A stretch of 64,000 bases of DNA from positions 40,966 through 104,965 of the forward strand of contig CACYPK010000003.1 in assembly GCA_902776285.1 (NCBI GenBank). The letters are read 5' to 3'. Source of the DNA: an uncultured Eubacteriales bacterium. GTDB lineage: Bacteria; Bacillota; Clostridia; Peptostreptococcales; Anaerovoracaceae. Below the pieces are notes generated by a model. It worked only from the letters and a program-made list of their open reading frames with translations. It had not been told where the DNA came from and did no database searches. Position 1 is the stretch's first letter. Every line of letters starts with the position of its first letter. Made by a program: the position numbers and the translations under genes. Shown piece by piece: positions 26,824 through 36,600 of this stretch.

Positions 26824-27426
26824 ATGTTTGGCTATTCAGTCTTGATGTCCGTTTATTACAAGGAAAAGCCAGAATACCTTCAGGAAGCGATGAACAGTAT
26901 CTGGAAACAGACCATACCTACAAATGATTTCGTGCTTATCTGTGATGGCCCATTAACTGATGCTCTTGATGCTATTGTTGAAGAGATGCAGATAAAACAT
27001 ATAGCCATTACAATAGTTGTCATGCTGCTCATCTTCATCCACTCCGCGATGCCGGGCGATTTATCGTCTGCTGAGAGCGGCATTTTCGCGCAGATCATAG
27101 CAAGGCTGACCGGACTGGATCCGCAGCCGCTGCAGCTGATCGTTCGCAAGGCGGCTCACTTTACGGAGTTTATGATCCTCGGGATCTGCCTGTTGGTCAA
27201 CGTTAGGGACAGGATGATCACAGAAGCCGGGGAATTGGGCGGCGGCAGGATGTACCTGATAGCCTGGCTGATGGGGACCGCATACGCAGTTACGGATGAG
27301 GTCCATCAGATTTTTGTTCCGGACAGGGCATGCGCTCTGATGGACATGTGCATAGACTCGGCGGGCGTGGCAGCCGGGGCAGTACTGATAGTGATACTGA
27401 GTACTGTGCGAAATAAACTCGAATGA
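26824..27426 (+). CDS. Chimeric ORF: glycosyltransferase 2 N-terminus fused in frame to a VanZ-family protein
   Basis: The first 54 or so residues (FGYSVLMSVYYKEKPEYLQE, NSIWKQT, VLICDGPLTDALD) are the start of an AmsE-like family 2 glycosyltransferase, in AT-rich codons and with AAGGAG upstream. From about residue 55 the protein is a VanZ-like membrane protein: four hydrophobic segments, IHSAMPGDLSSAESG, RKAAHFTEFMILG and TDEVHQIFVPDRA, in GC-richer native codons. The ATG at 26986 is probably the original VanZ start, and VanZ may still be made from it. VanZ proteins are linked to teicoplanin resistance or are of unknown role. The junction at about 26,985 is the right edge of foreign DNA. Confidence 0.75.
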   Translation: MFGYSVLMSVYYKEKPEYLQEAMNSIWKQTIPTNDFVLICDGPLTDALDAIVEEMQIKHIAITIVVMLLIFIHSAMPGDLSSAESGIFAQIIARLTGLDPQPLQLIVRKAAHFTEFMILGICLLVNVRDRMITEAGELGGGRMYLIAWLMGTAYAVTDEVHQIFVPDRACALMDMCIDSAGVAAGAVLIVILSTVRNKLE

Positions 27427-27503
27427 AACTGACGAAGACTACGTTCTGATAGTCATTGAAGAAACAGGCTCTATAACTTAAATGGGGGTCTAGCAAAAAA
27501 GAC

Positions 27504-27577
27504 GCTTTTGCAAGAAACAGCGGGAGATCGGGCGACAACCGGTCTCCCGTTTACATTTATCTTTCGCGTGCAAAAGC
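27504..27577 (+). promoter_or_regulatory. Two-tier hairpin in the ileS upstream region
   Basis: The region 27427-27713 holds no gene. Its main structure is an inner 11-bp stem (CGGGAGATCGG at 27521-27531 with CCGGTCTCCCG at 27539-27549, one G-U) inside an outer 9-bp stem (GCTTTTGCA at 27504-27512 with TGCAAAAGC at 27569-27577). A T-rich stretch follows the inner stem, so the inner hairpin could be the terminator of the VanZ unit. No T-box sequence is present. Confidence 0.5.
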
Positions 27578-27713
27578 CCCTTGAATTGTGGTAAAATACA
27601 TTGGTTATGAAATAATGGTTTACTATGTCTTACTATGCTCTTCGAAAAACATGAAAACAGAGCTTCGGACATCGGTAAAAAACCGCAAATAAAGATACAG
27701 GAGAAAGAATAAA

Positions 27714-30700
27714 ATGTTTGAAAATCTATCGGACAAGCCCGTAGCTGAGTATCAGTCGGAGCAGATAAAGAAATGGAATGCAATCGACCTGCTGGACCTT
27801 TGCGTAAAGGCCAGGGAAGGCGCGCCTTCATTCGTTTTTTATGAAGGACCGCCGACTGCCAACGGTAAGCCGGGCATCCACCACATGATGGCGAGGACGC
27901 TCAAGGATTCCGTCAACAGATACAAGACAATGAAGGGGTTCCAGGTAAAGCGCAAGGGCGGCTGGGATACCCACGGACTGCCTGTCGAGATCGAGGTAGA
28001 GAAGGAACTCGGTTTCAGCGGCAAGCAGAACATCGAGAAATACGGCATTAAGGAGTTCAACGAAAAGTGCCGCGAATCGGTATTTAAATACACAGAGATG
28101 TGGACAGACATGTCTGAAAAGATGGCCTATCTTGCCGACATGGAAGACCCGTATATCACATATAAGAATGACTACATCGAGACAGGCTGGTGGATCATCA
28201 GAAATGCCTTTGACAAGGGACTTGTCTACGAAGGCTACAAGATCCTGCCTTACTGCCCGCGCTGTGGAACAGGTCTCGCTTCGCATGAGGTAGCGCAGGG
28301 CTACAAGGACATCAAGGTCAATACGCTTACCTGCAAGTTCAGAAGGACCGGTGTCAACCATGACAACGAGTACTTCCTCGCGTGGACGACCACACCTTGG
28401 ACCCTGGCTTCCAACGTGGCCCTGACAGTCGGCCCTGACGTCGACTACGTCAAGTGCCTCATGAAGGACGGCGAGAACAAGGGCAATCTGCTTTGGGTGG
28501 CCGAGGCTCTCGCTGACAAGGTGCTCAACGGTGAAGAGTACGAAGTCGTTGAGAAGGTAAAGGGCAGCGACATGGAGTACTGGACCTATGAGCAGCTTGA
28601 GCCGTTCTGCAAGGTAGAAGACGGCAAGAACGCCTTCATAGTCACATGCATGGATTACGTCAGCACAGAAGACGGTACGGGTATCGTTCACACGGCGCCT
28701 GCCTTCGGTGAGGATGACTATAACTGCGGACGCAAGTACGATCTGCCGGTCCTTCAGCCGGTAGATGAGAGAGGCTGCTATACGGAGACGCCTTGGGCGG
28801 GCAGGTTCGTAATGGAGGACGGACTTGATGTGGATATCATCAAGTATCTGGCTCAGGACGACAAGATCTACGCCAAGCAGAAGATGGAGCACGCTTATCC
28901 GCACTGCTGGCGCTGCGGAACTCCGCTCGTATACTACGCCAACAAGTCGTGGTACATAGAGATGACCAGGCTCAAGGACGAGCTGGTCGCGAACAACAAC
29001 ACCGTCAACTGGTATCCGCCGTACGTAGGCGAAAAGAGATTCGGAAACTGGCTGGAGGAAGTAAAGGACTGGGCTATTTCCAGATCCAGATACTGGGGCA
29101 CGCCTATCCCTATCTGGAAGTGCGAGTGCGGACACCTGCACTGCGTAGGATCGCGCGAGCAGCTGATAGCTGACGCCGAACAGGATATCGACATGAGCAT
29201 CGAGCTCCACAGACCGTATGTGGATGACATAACCATCAAGTGCCCTAAGTGCGGCAAGAGCATGCACAGGATCCCTGAGGTAATGGACTGCTGGTTCGAC
29301 TCAGGCGCCATGCCATTCGCGCAGTGGCATTACCCGTTCGAGAATGCCGACCATTTCGACGGAGAACTCTTCCCGGCGGACTTCATCTGCGAAGGTATCG
29401 ACCAGACAAGAGGATGGTTCTACTCACTGATGGCCATCTCCACGATAGTAAAGGGCTGCGCTCCTTACAGGAACGTGCTGGTCAACGACCTTATCCTCGA
29501 CAGATTCGGCAAGAAGATGTCGAAGCATGTTGGCAACACTGTAAATCCGTTCGAGATGATGGAAAAGTACGGCGCTGACGCTCTCAGATGGTATCTGGTG
29601 TACGGTTCCCCGGCATGGACTCCTACAAAGTTTGACGAGGACGGCATCAGAGAGGTCATCAGCAAGGTGTTCAGCACCCTCAGAAATACATACAATTTCT
29701 TCTGCCTGTACGCGAATATCGACAAGGTAGAATTGAGCCATCTTGATGTTCCGTATAATGAAAGACCGGAACTCGACAGATGGATAATCTCCAAATACAA
29801 CAGGCTCATCAAGGTCACTACTGAAGCCATGGACGAATATGATCACATGAGGACAGTCAGGGCGATCGGCGACTTCATCGACGGAGATCTCTCCAACTGG
29901 TACATCAGAAGAGCCAGAAGAAGATTCTTCGCTGAGGGAGAAGGCGATGAGATGAGCACCGACAAGAGAGCGGCTTACGCCACGACATACGAGGTCCTGA
30001 CAGGAGTTGCCAAGATGATGGCTCCTATAGCGCCGTTCATCGCCGATGAGATCTATACCAAGCTGACCGGCGAGATGACTGTTCATACCGCGTACTACCC
30101 TGAAGCTGATGATTCGCTCATCGACGACAGGACAGAGGAGAGGATGGATCTTGTCAAGGTACTGGTCAACCTCGGCCGCGGAACCAGGGAACAGGAGAAA
30201 CTCAAGGTACGTCAGCCTCTCAGCAAGGTCATCGTTGACGGCGCGTACAGAGAAGTGATAGACGACCTGACAGATCTCATCAAGGAAGAACTCAACGTTC
30301 ACGAAGTGCAGTTTGAGGATGAACTCGATAAATACATGGACTTCAGCATCAAGCCTAACTTCAGGGCAGCCGGTCCGGTGCTTGGCAGGAATGTTAAAGA
30401 GTTTGGCTCGAATCTCGCTAAGATCAACGCCAAGGAGATGATCGCGGCCCTCAACGAAGGTCCGGTCATGATGACTCTGGGCGGAGAAGAATATGAGATC
30501 ACGGAAGACCTGGTCGACGTAAGGATCTCTTCGAAAGAAGGCTTTGTCGTCGGCATGGACAACAACGTATTTGTCATACTCGACACAACGCTCACTCCGG
30601 AACTCATCAAGCAGGGATATGTGCGCGAGGTCATTTCGAAGATCCAGCAGCTGCGTAAGCAGGCAGACTTCGAGATGATGGACGAGATAAAGATCTACAT

Positions 30701-30851
30701 GGGCGCCGATGATGAGATCAAGGCGGCCGTAGAAGAAGCGAGAGACTTCATCATGGATGAGACCATAGCGGTCAACATCTTCGAAAAAGAAGGACTGCCT
30801 GAGTTTGATATCAACGGACACAAGACGGGACTCGCTGTAGAAAAGCTGTAA
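27714..30851 (+). CDS. ileS: Isoleucyl-tRNA synthetase (long, archaeal/eukaryotic-like type)
   Basis: Charges tRNA-Ile. The 1045-residue protein has the class I signature block at 46-64, but with P-G-I-H-H where P-H-I-G-H is usual, then WDTHGLPVEIEVEKELG, the editing (CP1) domain with LAWTTTPWTLASN, WDTP-type WCFDSG equivalent CWFDSGAMPFAQWH, and the KMSKS-type motif as FGKKMSKHVGN. A C-terminal anticodon-binding and extension region follows; there is no C-terminal zinc finger. This arrangement is that of the type 2 IleS, the group known for low mupirocin sensitivity. An AGGAGA lies 8 bases before the ATG. Confidence 0.96.
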   Translation: MFENLSDKPVAEYQSEQIKKWNAIDLLDLCVKAREGAPSFVFYEGPPTANGKPGIHHMMARTLKDSVNRYKTMKGFQVKRKGGWDTHGLPVEIEVEKELGFSGKQNIEKYGIKEFNEKCRESVFKYTEMWTDMSEKMAYLADMEDPYITYKNDYIETGWWIIRNAFDKGLVYEGYKILPYCPRCGTGLASHEVAQGYKDIKVNTLTCKFRRTGVNHDNEYFLAWTTTPWTLASNVALTVGPDVDYVKCLMKDGENKGNLLWVAEALADKVLNGEEYEVVEKVKGSDMEYWTYEQLEPFCKVEDGKNAFIVTCMDYVSTEDGTGIVHTAPAFGEDDYNCGRKYDLPVLQPVDERGCYTETPWAGRFVMEDGLDVDIIKYLAQDDKIYAKQKMEHAYPHCWRCGTPLVYYANKSWYIEMTRLKDELVANNNTVNWYPPYVGEKRFGNWLEEVKDWAISRSRYWGTPIPIWKCECGHLHCVGSREQLIADAEQDIDMSIELHRPYVDDITIKCPKCGKSMHRIPEVMDCWFDSGAMPFAQWHYPFENADHFDGELFPADFICEGIDQTRGWFYSLMAISTIVKGCAPYRNVLVNDLILDRFGKKMSKHVGNTVNPFEMMEKYGADALRWYLVYGSPAWTPTKFDEDGIREVISKVFSTLRNTYNFFCLYANIDKVELSHLDVPYNERPELDRWIISKYNRLIKVTTEAMDEYDHMRTVRAIGDFIDGDLSNWYIRRARRRFFAEGEGDEMSTDKRAAYATTYEVLTGVAKMMAPIAPFIADEIYTKLTGEMTVHTAYYPEADDSLIDDRTEERMDLVKVLVNLGRGTREQEKLKVRQPLSKVIVDGAYREVIDDLTDLIKEELNVHEVQFEDELDKYMDFSIKPNFRAAGPVLGRNVKEFGSNLAKINAKEMIAALNEGPVMMTLGGEEYEITEDLVDVRISSKEGFVVGMDNNVFVILDTTLTPELIKQGYVREVISKIQQLRKQADFEMMDEIKIYMGADDEIKAAVEEARDFIMDETIAVNIFEKEGLPEFDINGHKTGLAVEKL

Positions 30852-30858
30852 GAGCCAA

Positions 30859-31896
30859 ATGCCTGAAACACCGGAAAGAAATAACATACTGGACTACACG
30901 CCGGAAGAACTTGAGACAATAGTGACCGGGATGGGCGGACAGAAGTTCCGCGCTAAGCAGGTGTTCGGATGGCTCTCAAAAGGAGCAGCGACATACGATG
31001 AGATGTCGAATGTTCCGAAGGACCTGCGCGAAAAGCTTGCTGAAAAGTATCCGTCCTGGCTTCCGGAAGCCGTAAGGATGCAGAAGTCGAAAGACGGCAC
31101 GGTAAAGTGCCTCTTTCGCTTCGCGGACGGCACCGAAGTCGAATCCGTGTTCATGAAATACGAATACGGCAATTCCATATGCATTTCGTCGCAATGCGGC
31201 TGCCGTATGGGCTGTACGTTCTGCGCGTCCACGATGGACGGTCTGGCGCGCGGTCTGACGGGCGGAGAGATGCTCGGTCAGGTGCTCGCCATGAGAAATC
31301 TGACCGGCAGCGACATAGGCCATGTCGTGATAATGGGCATGGGAGAGCCCTTCGACAATTACGAAGAGGTCTCGCGCTTTATACGCCTTATCCACGACAG
31401 CAGGGGATACGGTCTGGGACTTCGCAATATCACGGTGTCCACCTGCGGTATCATCCCGAAGATAAAGGAGTTCGCGAAGGACTTTCCGCAGGTCAACCTG
31501 GCGGTGTCACTGCACGCTCCGAATCAGCAGATCAGGCAGAAGTCGATGCCTGTGGCAAAGAAGTACGGCTATGACGAGCTGATGCGGGCTTGCAGGGAAT
31601 ACACGGAGATAACGGGACGCAGGATAACCTTTGAGTACGCCGTAATAGACGGTCTGAACGATTCTGCCGCCTGCGCGGAAGAACTGGCGGGACGTCTTAA
31701 AGGATGGCTCACGCATGTGAACCTGATACCGCTCAATGAGGTGGAAGGCAGAGATTACAGGACCGCCAACGGCAAAAGCGTAAAGCGGTTCAAGGACATA
31801 CTGGATAAAAACGGCGTGGCCGTGACTGTACGGCGCACGCTTGGAAACGATATAGATGCGGCATGCGGGCAGCTCAGACGCAGGCATGCCGGATAG
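30859..31896 (+). CDS. rlmN: 23S rRNA (adenine-2503-C2)-methyltransferase (dual with tRNA A37)
   Basis: A radical-SAM enzyme that methylates C2 of A2503 in 23S rRNA. The 345-residue protein has the QKFRAKQVFGWL N-terminal domain, the radical-SAM cysteines in CGCRMGCTFCAST, GEPFDNYEEV, and SLHAPNQQIRQKSMPV. The late CGQLR carries the second methyl-carrying Cys. It begins 7 bases after the ileS stop, so it is in the same transcript. Confidence 0.95.
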   Translation: MPETPERNNILDYTPEELETIVTGMGGQKFRAKQVFGWLSKGAATYDEMSNVPKDLREKLAEKYPSWLPEAVRMQKSKDGTVKCLFRFADGTEVESVFMKYEYGNSICISSQCGCRMGCTFCASTMDGLARGLTGGEMLGQVLAMRNLTGSDIGHVVIMGMGEPFDNYEEVSRFIRLIHDSRGYGLGLRNITVSTCGIIPKIKEFAKDFPQVNLAVSLHAPNQQIRQKSMPVAKKYGYDELMRACREYTEITGRRITFEYAVIDGLNDSAACAEELAGRLKGWLTHVNLIPLNEVEGRDYRTANGKSVKRFKDILDKNGVAVTVRRTLGNDIDAACGQLRRRHAG

Positions 31897-31910
31897 GGAG
31901 AGAGGGAGAC

Positions 31911-32933
31911 ATGAAGATTTTGATAGACGGCATGGGCGGCGATTACGCGCCCGAAGAGATCGTCAAGGGAGCGGTGAAAGCTGCCTATGAGACAAGCGAG
32001 ACGGTCGTTATCATCGGACCTGAAGAAACGATCCGCAAGCAGCTCAACGCTAACAGGTGGAAAGGCGACAACATTGAAGTCGTCAATGCCACCGAGGTGA
32101 TCTCCAATGAAGAGTTCCCTGCCATGGCAGTCAGAAAAAAGAAGGACTCTACCATCGTCAAGGGCATGAACATGCTCAAGGACGGCGAGGGTGATGTTTT
32201 CATTTCCGGAGGAAGCACGGGAGCGCTTCTGGCCGGCGGACTGTTTACTCTCGGAAGGATCAAGGGCATCAAGAGACCTGCCATCGCCGCGTGGTTCCCG
32301 CGCGCCGGAAAGGAAGGAGTCACGCTTCTTCTTGACTGCGGAGCGAGCGTAGAGGCCAAGCCTGAATACTTATATCAGTATGGCATAATGGGCAGCATAT
32401 TCGTACGCGGCATCACGGGTATCGAGGAGCCTGTCGTAAGGCTGCTCAACGTCGGCGCAGAAGAGGGAAAGGGAGACGATCTCCACAAGACGGCATACGG
32501 CCTTCTCAAGGAGAGCGGACTGAACTTTCAGGGCAATATCGAAGCCCGTGACGTGATTTTCGGCGAGACAGACGTCGTGGTTACCGACGGTTTCAGCGGC
32601 AACGTCTATCTTAAGAGCAGCGAGGGCATGAGCCTTGCCATCATGAGAGAGTTCAAAAACAAGCTGACCGAAGGCATCGTCGCCAAGGCAGGCGCCATGC
32701 TGGCGTACAGCAAGATAAAGGAGATCAAAGAGGTCTTCGATTATTCAGACGCGGGCGGAGCTCCGATCCTCGGACTCAAGGGCCCTGTGCTGAAGATCCA
32801 CGGCAACTCAAAGGCGACCGAAGTGTATTACGCGATACACCGCGCCATAGACTATGTTGACAGCGATATAACCGGCATGATAACCGAAGCGGTCAGCAAG
32901 ACCGACGCGATCTCAGGCAAGGGAGACGATTGA
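31911..32933 (+). CDS. plsX: Phosphate acyltransferase PlsX
   Basis: Makes acyl-phosphate from acyl-ACP, the donor for PlsY. The 340-residue protein starts MKILIDGMGGDYAPEEIVKG, the conserved opening; further matches are KKKDSTIVKGMNMLKDGEGD, FISGGSTGALLAGG and DGFSGNVYLKSSEG. The ATG at 31911 follows AGAGGGAG and was preferred to an upstream in-frame ATG inside rlmN. Its stop overlaps the rnc start. The acpP gene that often follows plsX is not here. Confidence 0.95.
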   Translation: MKILIDGMGGDYAPEEIVKGAVKAAYETSETVVIIGPEETIRKQLNANRWKGDNIEVVNATEVISNEEFPAMAVRKKKDSTIVKGMNMLKDGEGDVFISGGSTGALLAGGLFTLGRIKGIKRPAIAAWFPRAGKEGVTLLLDCGASVEAKPEYLYQYGIMGSIFVRGITGIEEPVVRLLNVGAEEGKGDDLHKTAYGLLKESGLNFQGNIEARDVIFGETDVVVTDGFSGNVYLKSSEGMSLAIMREFKNKLTEGIVAKAGAMLAYSKIKEIKEVFDYSDAGGAPILGLKGPVLKIHGNSKATEVYYAIHRAIDYVDSDITGMITEAVSKTDAISGKGDD

Positions 32934-33631
32934 TGGCCCGCTGCGCTGATTTCGAAAAACTTTATAAGGTGACAGGTTACAGATTCAGGAACGAAAAGAT
33001 CCTGAAGACAGCTCTCACTCACAGTTCATACGCCTCAGAGCAGAAGCTCGGCTATGAGCGCAATAACGAGAGGCTTGAGTTCATCGGAGACGCGTATGTA
33101 GACGCCGTTGTCGGAGCGGAACTCTTTGATATCATGGGCACCGCTCACGAAGGCATGCTGTCCAGATGCCGCGCCGATGTGGTATGCGAGGATTCGCTCG
33201 CGAAAGCGGCGGCGGACATGGGGCTCGGGGAATTCCTGTATCTCGGAAGAGGTGAGGAATCCAGCGGCGGAAGAGAGAAGGCGTCCATACTTGCGGATGC
33301 TTTTGAGGCGCTGGTAGGAGCCATCATTCTTGACGGAGGCTTTGAGGAAGGCAAAAAAGTCATACTCAGGCTACTGGGTGACAGCATCAAACTGGGCGCC
33401 GAAGGCAAGCTGAATAAGGATTTCAAGACCAGGCTCCAGGAAAAGCTGCAGGAGAACGATCACAACGTCAGGATAGAATACCGCATGGTCGCGGAATCAG
33501 GACCTGATCACAATAAAACATTCACCATAGAAGTGCTCATAAACGGCAAGACTGCCGGAACGGGCACGGGACAAAGCAAGGCCAAGGCAGAACAGGCGGC
33601 AGCTGGGGACGCGCTTTCGAAGGGAGTATAG
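32933..33631 (+). CDS. rnc: Ribonuclease III
   Basis: Cleaves double-stranded RNA in rRNA and mRNA processing. The nuclease domain shows THSSYASEQ and the signature ERLEFIGDAYVDAVVG, with the second acidic cluster in LADAFEALVGAIILDGG. The C-terminal double-strand RNA-binding domain begins near residue 158 (FKTRLQEKLQE) and ends with KAKAEQAAAGDALSKG. 232 residues, normal. The ATG overlaps the plsX stop (TGATG). Confidence 0.96.
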   Translation: MARCADFEKLYKVTGYRFRNEKILKTALTHSSYASEQKLGYERNNERLEFIGDAYVDAVVGAELFDIMGTAHEGMLSRCRADVVCEDSLAKAAADMGLGEFLYLGRGEESSGGREKASILADAFEALVGAIILDGGFEEGKKVILRLLGDSIKLGAEGKLNKDFKTRLQEKLQENDHNVRIEYRMVAESGPDHNKTFTIEVLINGKTAGTGTGQSKAKAEQAAAGDALSKGV

Positions 33632-33634
33632 TAA

Positions 33635-36600
33635 GTGTATTTCAAAAGGATAGAGATGCAGGGTTTCAAGTCTTTTGCGGACCCTGTGACGATAGAACTC
33701 AATGACGGCGTGACCTGCATTATAGGTCCTAACGGAAGCGGAAAGAGCAATATTTCCGACGCGCTCAGATGGGTGCTGGGAGAGCAGAGCTCAAAGCAGC
33801 TCCGCGGATCCAAGATGCAGGACGTCATTTTCGCGGGTACAGCGACCAGAAAGCCTAAGGGCATGGCTGAGGTCACACTCGTGATAGACAACTCGGGCGG
33901 CATACTTCCGCTCGAATACAACGAAGTCGCCGTCACAAGACGCATGTTCAGGTCGGGCGAGAGCGAATATCTCATCAACGGCAACCCATGCAGGCTCAGA
34001 GACATACGTGAGCTCTTCATGGATACCGGCATAGGCGTAGAGGGTTATTCGATCATCGGACAGGGCAAAATAGCCGATATCGTAAGCACAAAGCCCGAGA
34101 ACAGAAGGCAGATATTTGAAGAAGCGGCGGGTGTCGTGCTCTACAAGAGCCGTAAGACCGAAGCGGAGAACAAGCTTAAGGCCGCGACCATAGACCTGGA
34201 CCGCGTCAGAGATATAATCGCAGAGATCGAGAGCCGTATCGACGGTCTCAGAGAGGATTCCGAAAAAGCGACTGAGTACATCGGGCTCAGGGACAGATAC
34301 AAGACGCTCGGTATAAATATCATACTGCACAACCTTGACAACCTTGAGGTCAATGTCAGAGAAGGCAAGGAAGAGCTGGAGGAGCTGCAGAAGCAGATGG
34401 ATCTCACCTCAGCCAGGCTGAACGATACCGAAGAAGAACTCGAGTCCGTAAGGGACAGCGAATCCGATCTGAATGATGAGCATGCTGATCTCAGCGCCAG
34501 ACTTCTTGAGACGATGGACGAGCTGGCGGACATCACCAGCGGCGGCAAGCTCAATAAGGAGCGCCTTATCAACATAGAGAAGGAGCTGACAAGACTTGAA
34601 GAAGAACTGAAAGCGGACAGCGAGAGACTCGAGGCGGAAAGAGCGGAGCTTGCCAGACTCGAAGACGGCGAAAAGTCAATGGACAGCGAGGTCGAAAAGA
34701 TAAGGGCCGAGCTGGAAGACGCGATCCTTAAGCTGAATGATGACAGCCGCAGATCCTCGTCCATAACTATCGAGACTGAAGAAATAAAGAGCAGGCTCAT
34801 CGACATCAACAACCAGAATGTCACAAGAAACGCTGAGATAAAGACTCTCAGCAATTACAAGACCACTCTTGAAGAGCGCAAGGAAACTCTGTCCGAAGAA
34901 TTCGAGGACAGAGACAGGACTGACGCCGAAAACAAAGAGAATCTCAAGGCAATCGAGCAGAAAATATCGGAAAATGAGGCTCAGCTTAAGGGTAAAAAGT
35001 ACAAGCTGGATATAGTTACCGATAACATTGTTACTGTCGCTTCGAAGATGGAAAAGTCCATAAAGGAGATGGACGAGATCTCCGTGAAGTCAAATCAGGC
35101 CATCGCGCGCCGCAGCACCATCGAAGAGATGGAAGCCAACTACGAAGGCTATAACAACGCGGTAAGAACGGTCATGAACGCCGGCAGAAGCGGCATGATA
35201 GGCACGGTCTCGGATATAATCGACGTTCCTTTGGGATATGAGACCGCTATTGAGACAGCTCTCGGCAATTCGCTGCAGAACATCGTCTGTGAGGACGACG
35301 CGTCCGCTACAAGCACTATCGACTGGCTTAAGCAGACCGGAGCCGGAAGAGTGACGTTCCTGCCTGTCAAGTCCGTCAGGGCTGACAGGATCAGCGTAGA
35401 TCCGGCAGTAAAGGCTGCGGATGGTTATATCGGCATCGCCTCTGACATGGTCAGGTGCGACAGCCGCTACAAGGAGATAGTCGACTATCTGCTGTGCAGG
35501 GTCATTCTGGCCGAAAACATGCAGAAGGCCGTACGCATTTCAAAGATGAACATAGGCGGTTTCAGGGTAGTCACCAGGGAAGGCGAAGTTATCAACGCTT
35601 ACGGAGCGATCACAGGCGGAAGATACAGGAACAAGACCGCCAACCTGCTCGACAGAAAGAACGAGATAAACATTCTGAAAGCAAGGATCGAAGGCTATGC
35701 CGCCAAAACTGCTGAACTCCAGGCTTTAAGGGACAAGCTCGACGCCGAGAGGAACAGCCTCAGAAACGACAGAGACAGCCTGCGCGCTCAGATAACCGAG
35801 CTCGATATCGAAGGAAACGTGCTCAGGGCTGACAGGGACCACGCTGAGTCGCTCGTTAAAGAAGATGAAGGCGCAGCTGAGAGATTCAGAGTCAACATGG
35901 AGACTCTCGATTCAGATATCGCGAGGGCCGACAGCATGATCGAAGCTTACAGAAAGAGCATCGAAGAAGCTGACAAGGAGTATGCCGAAGCAGAAGCGAA
36001 GGCAGAAAAGCTCATGGAAGAAGCCGAAGCGATGAAGCCTGTCATAGAAGAAGACAACGAGCGCATCGTTGCATTAAGGGTAAAGATCGGTGAAAGCGAA
36101 TCCAGGATGTTCGCCAACAATGAGATGATAGAGCGCGTCAGGGACGTTGTGACTGAACTTGAGGCTTCGATAGAAGACAACAGCGCTCTGCGCGATCAGC
36201 TGACCGCTGACAGGGACAAGCTGACAGCAACAAGCGAAGAATCGGGCGGACTCGAAAAGGCTCTCAGTCAGGAAAAGACCGCTCTGGAAGAAAAGATCGC
36301 GGCTATCACCGCCAAACTTGAAGAAGGCAGGGCTAGGAGCGACGAATTGCTCGCTGCCCAGAAGAAAGACAGGGAAGCGCTCGAATCCATTCGCGATGAG
36401 CGCTACAAGCTCGATGTCAAGACCGCAAGGAACGAGACTCTGCTCGATACTCAGAAAGACAAGCTCTGGGACGAGTTTGAGGTATCGTATGCCGAGGCTC
36501 TGGATATGAGAGATGAGAACTTCGCGATCACAGCCGGCAACCGCGAGTCCAGAGAGATAAAACTGCGTCTCGCAGAGATAGGCGACGTCAACATAGGCGC

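Noticed and set aside
11145..27000. A transposase or integrase gene responsible for the cassette exchange
   Set aside because: None is present in either strand; homologous recombination between conserved flanks is enough to explain the exchange.
27427..27713. A T-box riboswitch before ileS
   Set aside because: No AGGGTGGNACCGCG-type T-box sequence or specifier-loop layout was found; only the two-tier hairpin.
27714..27910. The variant signature P-G-I-H-H as proof that IleS is defective
   Set aside because: All other domains are intact, the gene is the only ileS in view and heads a housekeeping operon, and the same variant occurs, as far as I recall, in other functional type 2 enzymes.
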